From Chloroflexota bacterium (GTDB lineage Bacteria; Chloroflexota; Anaerolineae; Anaerolineales; Anaerolineaceae), in assembly GCA_029265085.1 (NCBI GenBank), contig JAJUJY010000026.1:1-36619 (forward strand): a DNA stretch of 36,619 nt, read 5' to 3'. Made by a program: the position numbers and the translations under genes. Positions 31,641-36,619 of this stretch are shown one piece after another. Below the pieces are notes generated by a model, which had not been told where the DNA came from, did not search any database, and saw only the letters and a program-made list of their open reading frames with translations. Position 1 is the first letter of the stretch. Every line of letters starts with the position of its first letter.

Positions 31641-33500
31641 CTAATCCAAAAACAGGCGGTGCCAGATTTCAATCGACATTAACGCCCCAATGCGCACTGT
31701 CTGGCTTTTTCCGGCCATGTGATCCGCCACAATCTGGCGAATTCGTTCCGGTTTAAAGTAGCCTCGTTCTAAAGAGCGGTCATTCAACAGGGTCTGTTCA
31801 ACCCAGGGGCGTAAAACACCTCGAAACCAGGATGTGTAATCTTTATACGGCCGTTGGGTTGGTCCTGTCAGGCTGCTGAGCCCCATTCGCTGCAAATGCC
31901 AGCGCAGGAAATGCCAGTTGCGCAGCAAAATCTCGCGGCCGCAGGAAACCATCGGAAGGCCGGTGCGGGCCAGGGGAACCCGTGCAAGTTTTGGGTAGGC
32001 CTGGATAAATGCGCGGGTCATCAAGTCGCGCTCATAGCGCAGCCAGGGTGGGACCGTTAATGCAAATTCAACAAAGTCGTTATCACCAAAAGGTACTCTG
32101 GCAACAGACCGGCTGCGTACCATTTCGACACCGTTTAAAGTCATGCGGGGAACGCGCTGGGTCAGGTCAAAATAAATACGCTGGTTGGCCAGTTGGCGGG
32201 ATCCTGAGGCTTGAAATCCGGCTTTAAAATCATCCATCAATCCGCTGCCTGCCTGGCGTTGGAAGTCTTCAGTAAACAGCGATGGGTGTTCGGGAAGGTC
32301 AAACGTTAGGACATTGTAATCGCGATAGGCTTCAAGGTGTACTTCAGACCGGGTTGTGTCATCATAGTCAGCCCAGAAGCGCGGGCGGATTCCAAACCCC
32401 ATAATGGCATCTCCCATAAATCCCTTATGAATGACCTGGGCAAATTGGGATTCTTCTTTCATGTTTGCCAGGGCATGTAAATTGACAATGTTTCCCATCC
32501 CATCGGTTCTGCGTACACCTTCTTCGCCTAGGTGCAGCAGCCAATCCGGCTTTAATTCAAAAAAATGATGTTGAATGTTTGGGTATAAGCTGGCTGCTTC
32601 ATTTGCGGAGCGGGCATCGTCTGAACCAGGGATCGACCAGGTGAAGGTATGGAGCGGTTTGATACTGCTTTGTTCACCGAAAACGGCCAGCAGCATCCGC
32701 GAATCTAAGCCGCCGCTGAGCATCAACCCGGCTGTTAAATTGTCGCTGTTTTGCCGGTGGACTGCCAAACGAATCGCCTCGATGAATTCGTCCATATATT
32801 CCGCTTCCGGACGCATGGGATAGGTGTCCGGCTGCTCAAATCGATAATAGGGTTGGATCGAAAGAGTATGATTTTGATAGATCAACACGGCTGCCTGCGG
32901 CAAAAGTTGAACACTTTGCAGCAGCGTACGGTGTTGCAGCAGGTGATCAAAGGTCAAAAATTCGGCTAATGCTACCCGATCTACTTCGCGAGAGACTGCC
33001 GGATCTGCCAACAGCGCACGCACACCGGAGCTAAAAATAAATCCTTGCGCGAATTGAGCATAATATAAGGGGAAAAGTCCCAGGCGGTCATTGGTAATGA
33101 GAAGCTTTTGCGAACGTTGATCCCAAATGGCTGCGATAAACGCACCATTGATTTGGGCAGCAAATGTATCACCATCTTCCAGGTACAACTGCAAGAGAAG
33201 TTCAGCCGTATTGTTGGAGCGAAGCACCCGGCCTTTGCCTTGCAGGAATCCTCGTAAAATATCTGCATTATAAACCTCGCCTTCCAGAACGATCCCAACC
33301 GACTGATCATCTGTCCAAACGGGTTGACTTTCCGGGTTAAGAATTTTTAAACTGATTCTGCCAAAGCCAAACCCATTTTCGGTATAAAAATCACTGGAGA
33401 AACGCTCTTCGGTTTCTAAAGCGCTTGCCATACCCGCTAAACGGTGATTAACCTGGTCTTGATTAAGTCGAGGTTGGATCGTTCCAAAAATTCCTGGCAT
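31641..33500 (-). CDS. Asparagine-synthase-like amidotransferase lacking the glutaminase cysteine
   Basis: 619 residues with the AsnB layout: N-terminal Ntn-type glutaminase-like domain (1-about 210) and a synthetase domain with the PP-loop LSGGLDSR (261-268). Active AsnB begins MCGI with Cys2 as nucleophile; this one begins MPGIFG, so Cys2 is Pro and glutamine hydrolysis by the normal route is not possible. The NTAELLLQLYLEDG and NDRLGLFPLYY blocks of the fold are kept. Relatives in glycan loci (WbtH, WbpS-like) amidate uronic acids; others, as in lasso-peptide or antibiotic pathways, form other amides. This enzyme may use free ammonia or another amine to amidate a sugar carboxylate. The ATG is unambiguous, 32 bp after the GT2 stop. 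Confidence 0.88.
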   Translation of the reverse strand: MPGIFGTIQPRLNQDQVNHRLAGMASALETEERFSSDFYTENGFGFGRISLKILNPESQPVWTDDQSVGIVLEGEVYNADILRGFLQGKGRVLRSNNTAELLLQLYLEDGDTFAAQINGAFIAAIWDQRSQKLLITNDRLGLFPLYYAQFAQGFIFSSGVRALLADPAVSREVDRVALAEFLTFDHLLQHRTLLQSVQLLPQAAVLIYQNHTLSIQPYYRFEQPDTYPMRPEAEYMDEFIEAIRLAVHRQNSDNLTAGLMLSGGLDSRMLLAVFGEQSSIKPLHTFTWSIPGSDDARSANEAASLYPNIQHHFFELKPDWLLHLGEEGVRRTDGMGNIVNLHALANMKEESQFAQVIHKGFMGDAIMGFGIRPRFWADYDDTTRSEVHLEAYRDYNVLTFDLPEHPSLFTEDFQRQAGSGLMDDFKAGFQASGSRQLANQRIYFDLTQRVPRMTLNGVEMVRSRSVARVPFGDNDFVEFALTVPPWLRYERDLMTRAFIQAYPKLARVPLARTGLPMVSCGREILLRNWHFLRWHLQRMGLSSLTGPTQRPYKDYTSWFRGVLRPWVEQTLLNDRSLERGYFKPERIRQIVADHMAGKSQTVRIGALMSIEIWHRLFLD

Positions 33501-33532
33501 GATTTATCCTGATACAAAATTCGTAGATGCGG

Positions 33533-34699
33533 CTAAAATAATTTTCCAATTAGGCTTACCGATACTGGGGCTTTAAATAAACTTTTCACCAAGATGGAAA
33601 TTGCCCCGCGGTTGCCAACCCAGGCGGGTTGGTAACGAATCGCACGTAAGACAGCCTGCCGGGCTGTGGCGTAGTCGTTGCGTTGGAAGGATTCAAAAGC
33701 TATTTTCATGGCTGCGCTGCTCAGGTCTGAGCGGCTGCGCTTTTTTAGAATGGAAAGTGCATCGGGAAGATGATTGTAGATATTTTCTAGAAATAATAGC
33801 GGATCATTGGTTTTGGGCAGTTCCGACATGCCTGTTAATTTGTCGGCCAATAATTGTGCCTGGTTGCTGACCAAGACCGGGTTTAGCTTCACCGCCTGCA
33901 TCAAGTTTGATTGTCCCGCTTCATAATCTTTTGCAAGGTAGGAATGAGCAGCGGCGCGTAAATAAGCGTTTGAATAGGCTTCATCATGAAGCGACCGCCA
34001 ACCTTCGGGCAAGCCTGGGTTTGCAAATACTTTTTTCAAGACAGCCAAAGAGGCTGTGGTCATTTGCGCTCCGTTTCTAGTCATTTGTCCCAGGTGGAAA
34101 CGGTACAGGGAAACTGGCCGGTTGACCATTTTCATTGGACAGCCAGATAAGGCTAACCGGATCCACATGTCCCAATCTTCATAAGAGCGGAGGTTTTCGT
34201 CAAAGAATCCCACGCGTTCCTGGCAGCTCCGGCGCAGCAGTACACTTCCTACATGCAGCGGGTTTCCAAGCAGGAGACGTTTATTTTCTTCTGGCAGCCG
34301 GTTGATAAATTGGCGCGGAATCGGTTGATCATCCTGGTCAATCAGAACAGCCTGGCCAGCAACAAAGCCGATTTTGGGATTCTGGTCAAGTACTTCAACC
34401 AATCGGGTAAGCTTTTCTGGCAGGAATTGGTCATCCGAGTCCAGGTAGCTGAGATATTCTCCTTTTGCGGCACGGATTCCGGTATTACGAGCCCCAGACA
34501 ATCCTTTATTTTCCTGACGAATATATTGCAACCGCGGATCACTAAACTGCCGAATGATTTCCGCAGTGTGATCGGTTGATCCATCATCAACTACGATGAT
34601 TTCAAAATCGGGATATGTCTGATTGAACACACTTTGGATGGCTTTTCCTAAAAAATGTGCCTGATTATAGGCGGGAATAATCACACTCACTCGGTTCAT
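33533..34699 (-). CDS. GT2-family glycosyltransferase with C-terminal helical (TPR-like) extension
   Basis: 388 residues from the ATG at 34699, which has GGGAG about nine bases upstream; an ATG or alternative start at 34732 would overlap the previous gene. The GT-A domain covers 1-about 225: VSVIIPAYNQAHFLGKAIQSVF, VVDDGSTDHTAEII, NKGLSGARNTGI, LDSDDQFLPEKL, GSVLLRRSC, SYEDWDMWIRLAL. The rest is helical and repeats the pattern A-x-x-x-Y-L-A-x-x-x-Y/F-x-x-A (SYLAKDYEAGQSNLMQAVKLNP, ESFQRNDYATARQAVLRAIRYQP), like TPR units, probably for protein contacts in a synthesis complex. Confidence 0.9.
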   Translation of the reverse strand: MNRVSVIIPAYNQAHFLGKAIQSVFNQTYPDFEIIVVDDGSTDHTAEIIRQFSDPRLQYIRQENKGLSGARNTGIRAAKGEYLSYLDSDDQFLPEKLTRLVEVLDQNPKIGFVAGQAVLIDQDDQPIPRQFINRLPEENKRLLLGNPLHVGSVLLRRSCQERVGFFDENLRSYEDWDMWIRLALSGCPMKMVNRPVSLYRFHLGQMTRNGAQMTTASLAVLKKVFANPGLPEGWRSLHDEAYSNAYLRAAAHSYLAKDYEAGQSNLMQAVKLNPVLVSNQAQLLADKLTGMSELPKTNDPLLFLENIYNHLPDALSILKKRSRSDLSSAAMKIAFESFQRNDYATARQAVLRAIRYQPAWVGNRGAISILVKSLFKAPVSVSLIGKLF

Positions 34700-34703
34700 T
34701 TGA

Positions 34704-36245
34704 TCAGCTCCCGGGTAGATAAAAAATAACACCGTCTGGGGTGTCCAGGAATATTTGCAGGTTCAGACTCTTTTGCAATTCATCTGATTTGGGTAAACTG
34801 ATGCCCTGAACCTGATCGAACAACACAACGAAGCCTTGTTGATTCGTGATGCGTTTCTGCATCTCTGCTAACTCGGTTTGATATGCAGGGTTGGGAAGAC
34901 GATCCATGAGTTCAATTTTCTTAGGGACGCTGTAGGCAGCGATGCGAGTTAAACTGTACACGGCTTCTGGTGAATTGGTGTAAATGATTTGGTCTTCAGG
35001 CAGCTGGGTTAAGGCAAGCAAGGTGGCTGATTCTCGCCAGGTTGCGTTATGAAAACCAATCCCTTTTTGGTAGGAAGCCTGAATCAGGCCAGCATTCGAG
35101 CGGACCGCAGCGACTGTGTAGATTATGATCAAACCAATGAGTACCAGACTGATTTTTTTCTGGCTAACTCCAGCAAGCAGGTAGCACCGGCTGATACCCG
35201 CTAAAATCAGACTAAATCCAGCCAGGTAAATCGGTGACAGAATGCGATCATCCATCGGAATATTCGCATCAACCAGGGAAAAGGCCAGCGAGATAAATGC
35301 AAGATAACTGATCATAAATAATCCCAGCACTTGCACATACAATGGGGTGCGTTCGCCTGGCAGCTTTTTCCAAAGGAATAATCCAAAAGTCATTCCCACT
35401 ACCAGCAGGATCACAATGATTTTTAGCAGGAATGGGGCTGCAACAGGGACGAAGAACCACGTAGTGATTGTATCGGCAGCCTGGCGCAGTTGTTCGAGGC
35501 CGGGTAAATGCAAACCGATATTTCGGGCTGAGTCTCCGGTGATAAAACCCAATACCAGGAACCATACTGAAATAGGCAGCAGCCCCGGAAAGCCTACCGC
35601 GAGGAACTGGTTTATTTTTTGTGGCCATTTTGATCGAACGATGAGGATCACCAGAAAAGCTGTTCCGAGGAATGCTAATCCACTGAAGCGTGTAAGGGTG
35701 GAGAGTCCCATCAATGCCCCGGACAAAACCAGTACATCTGGACGAGACCGTTCCAACCCAATCGTAAACAATAATAATCCCGTAAATCCGCTCAAGAGGA
35801 ATAAAGGTTCAGAATACGCCATAACATGGATGGTCAGCAATACCCGTGATACCAGCATGGGCACCAATCCAACGACCAGTGACAGCCAAACAGGGAACCA
35901 CGTGATTTTGTGGAGTCCAATCCAAAACACCAGGACATTGCCAACCCATAAGATTGCACCCAGCCAGCGAGCGCTCTGAAAAGGTTCACCCAAAGCTGCC
36001 AGGAGCATTGAATAGAGCGGTGGATAATGTGCCAGCATTTCTCCCATCTGGCTGCCAAATGGTACGGTTAACCCTTTGCCAGCCTGCAGGTTAATGGCAG
36101 TTCCCAGATAAACTACCGAATCAGGTGAGAGTCCGATGCCCCAACGGGTGGAAAGAATGACCAGTCCTGCTCCCATTAGAAATATCACGATCAGGATGAG
36201 CGTGCTTAAGGTTTTTGTATGGGTAGAAAAGGTACCAGTCACCAT
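34704..36245 (-). CDS. GT-C family membrane glycosyltransferase (GT39-like)
   Basis: 513 residues from the ATG at 36245, preceded by GGTGA; a TTG at 36257 is less likely. About 11-12 membrane spans. After the first span the loop has RWGIGLSPDSVVYLGTAINLQAGKGLTVPFG and AHYPPLYSMLLA, the acidic plus YPPLY pattern seen in polyprenyl-phosphate-sugar-using GT-C enzymes. A soluble C-terminal portion (about 400-513) is extracellular. It likely adds a sugar on the outer face of the membrane. It lies 4 bp before the GT2 and 16 bp after the Wzt-like gene. Confidence 0.88.
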   Translation of the reverse strand: MVTGTFSTHTKTLSTLILIVIFLMGAGLVILSTRWGIGLSPDSVVYLGTAINLQAGKGLTVPFGSQMGEMLAHYPPLYSMLLAALGEPFQSARWLGAILWVGNVLVFWIGLHKITWFPVWLSLVVGLVPMLVSRVLLTIHVMAYSEPLFLLSGFTGLLLFTIGLERSRPDVLVLSGALMGLSTLTRFSGLAFLGTAFLVILIVRSKWPQKINQFLAVGFPGLLPISVWFLVLGFITGDSARNIGLHLPGLEQLRQAADTITTWFFVPVAAPFLLKIIVILLVVGMTFGLFLWKKLPGERTPLYVQVLGLFMISYLAFISLAFSLVDANIPMDDRILSPIYLAGFSLILAGISRCYLLAGVSQKKISLVLIGLIIIYTVAAVRSNAGLIQASYQKGIGFHNATWRESATLLALTQLPEDQIIYTNSPEAVYSLTRIAAYSVPKKIELMDRLPNPAYQTELAEMQKRITNQQGFVVLFDQVQGISLPKSDELQKSLNLQIFLDTPDGVIFYLPGS

Positions 36246-36261
36246 ATATTTCACCAATTAT

Positions 36262-36619
36262 TTATGCACTACCGGTTTGTTTCACTTTAACCACACGGAA
36301 GTTTGCCTGTAAATCAGCGACTCCCCGTGCTCCGTCAGGGGAACTTACTGCGAAGTCTAAAATCCGGTCATTCCGGTCGTAGTACCGGGAGAGGTCCTGG
36401 TAGGCCAGGTTGAGACCTAGCTGATAGGTTCCTTGAACCAGGTGGAGGTTGATTTCAAATTCAATTTCTGCACGGATTCCGGCTTGAAAATCAGGTACCT
36501 CCAGTTTGGCCCAGTGCGTTGTAAAGTCGTAAGCCATTTCGCCGTCTGGTTGGCGGATCGAGCAGGCAAAAATGGGGGCTGGGGCATCTTCCAAAAAATG
36601 AACAAAAGCCCGCACACGA
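36262..36619 (-). CDS. Wzt-type ABC transporter ATPase, C-terminal glycan-binding domain (5' end outside window)
   Basis: The frame is open to the right edge; only the last about 118 residues are present. The visible sequence (VRAFVHFLEDAPAPIFACSIRQPDGEMAYDFTT, then AEIEFEINLHLVQGTYQLGLNLAYQD and a final ILDFAVSSPDG...NFRVV) is the beta-sandwich of the Wzt_C type, which recognises the finished end of a polysaccharide before export. The ATP-binding domain should lie just beyond the edge, with Wzm next to it. GTG at 36615 is only an internal codon. This implies ABC-transporter export of a glycan made by, or near, this locus. Confidence 0.82.
   Translation of the reverse strand, partial: RVRAFVHFLEDAPAPIFACSIRQPDGEMAYDFTTHWAKLEVPDFQAGIRAEIEFEINLHLVQGTYQLGLNLAYQDLSRYYDRNDRILDFAVSSPDGARGVADLQANFRVVKVKQTGSA

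Noticed and set aside
1..36619. tRNA, rRNA, CRISPR, insertion sequence or prophage
   Set aside because: I saw no cloverleaf, repeat-spacer pattern, transposase motif or terminal repeats; the repeats found are short intergenic hairpins.

Overview
The window reads as one large surface-glycan locus from a bacterium that is probably in the Chloroflexota (Anaerolineae-like). This assignment is an inference. It rests on the AfsR/BTAD-type regulator, the SipW-type secreted proteins, the many stand-alone GT4/GT2/GT-C enzymes, and a lipoprotein carrying a YLPLIF stretch of a kind I associate with that phylum. Every gene I can support lies on the minus strand, so transcription runs from high to low coordinates. 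I see no rRNA, tRNA, CRISPR array, transposase or phage gene.

Right part (36619 to about 28150): the C-terminal glycan-binding end of a Wzt-type ABC transporter ATPase (cut by the window edge), a GT-C membrane glycosyltransferase, a GT2 enzyme with a C-terminal helical tail, an asparagine-synthase-like protein that has lost its glutaminase cysteine, a 150-bp gap with palindromes, then two GT4 and one GT2 glycosyltransferases.

Middle (28110 to 17448): a good sigma70-like promoter with a 15-bp palindrome at the predicted transcription start precedes a FOXRED2-like flavoprotein and a GT4. After these comes the most striking part of the window: an acyl-CoA-dehydrogenase-like enzyme, a stand-alone adenylation enzyme, a carrier protein and a flavin-dependent halogenase. 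The specificity residues I extracted from the adenylation enzyme are DLFYLALVCK, the code I recall for L-proline activation in pyrrole-2-carboxyl pathways (CloN4/PltF/RedM type). The dehydrogenase has the isovaleryl-CoA-dehydrogenase-type catalytic Glu. Together these four genes form a complete L-proline to (halo)pyrrole-2-carboxyl-S-carrier cassette. Two tandem AT3 membrane acyltransferases follow directly. I infer that the locus makes a (halogenated) pyrrole acyl group and attaches it to a sugar of the exported glycan, echoing the pyrrole ester on the deoxysugar of clorobiocin and coumermycin but in a polysaccharide or glycolipid locus.

Left-middle (18443 to 4365): sugar epimerase, GT2, sulfotransferase, GT4, O-antigen ligase/polymerase, GT2, GT4, GT-C, GT4, a Wzz/BY-kinase chain-length regulator, a CBM9-like plus DNRLRE-like lipoprotein, and a GmhB-type phosphatase. 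Gaps are short or overlapping from 28014 to 4365, consistent with one very long transcription unit of about 23.6 kb.

Left end (4287 to 1): a PAS + winged-helix + BTAD regulator with its own promoter and a strong terminator, then an operon of three paralogous SipW-type surface proteins and a multi-span membrane protein cut by the left edge. Strong hairpins sit in two gaps of this operon.
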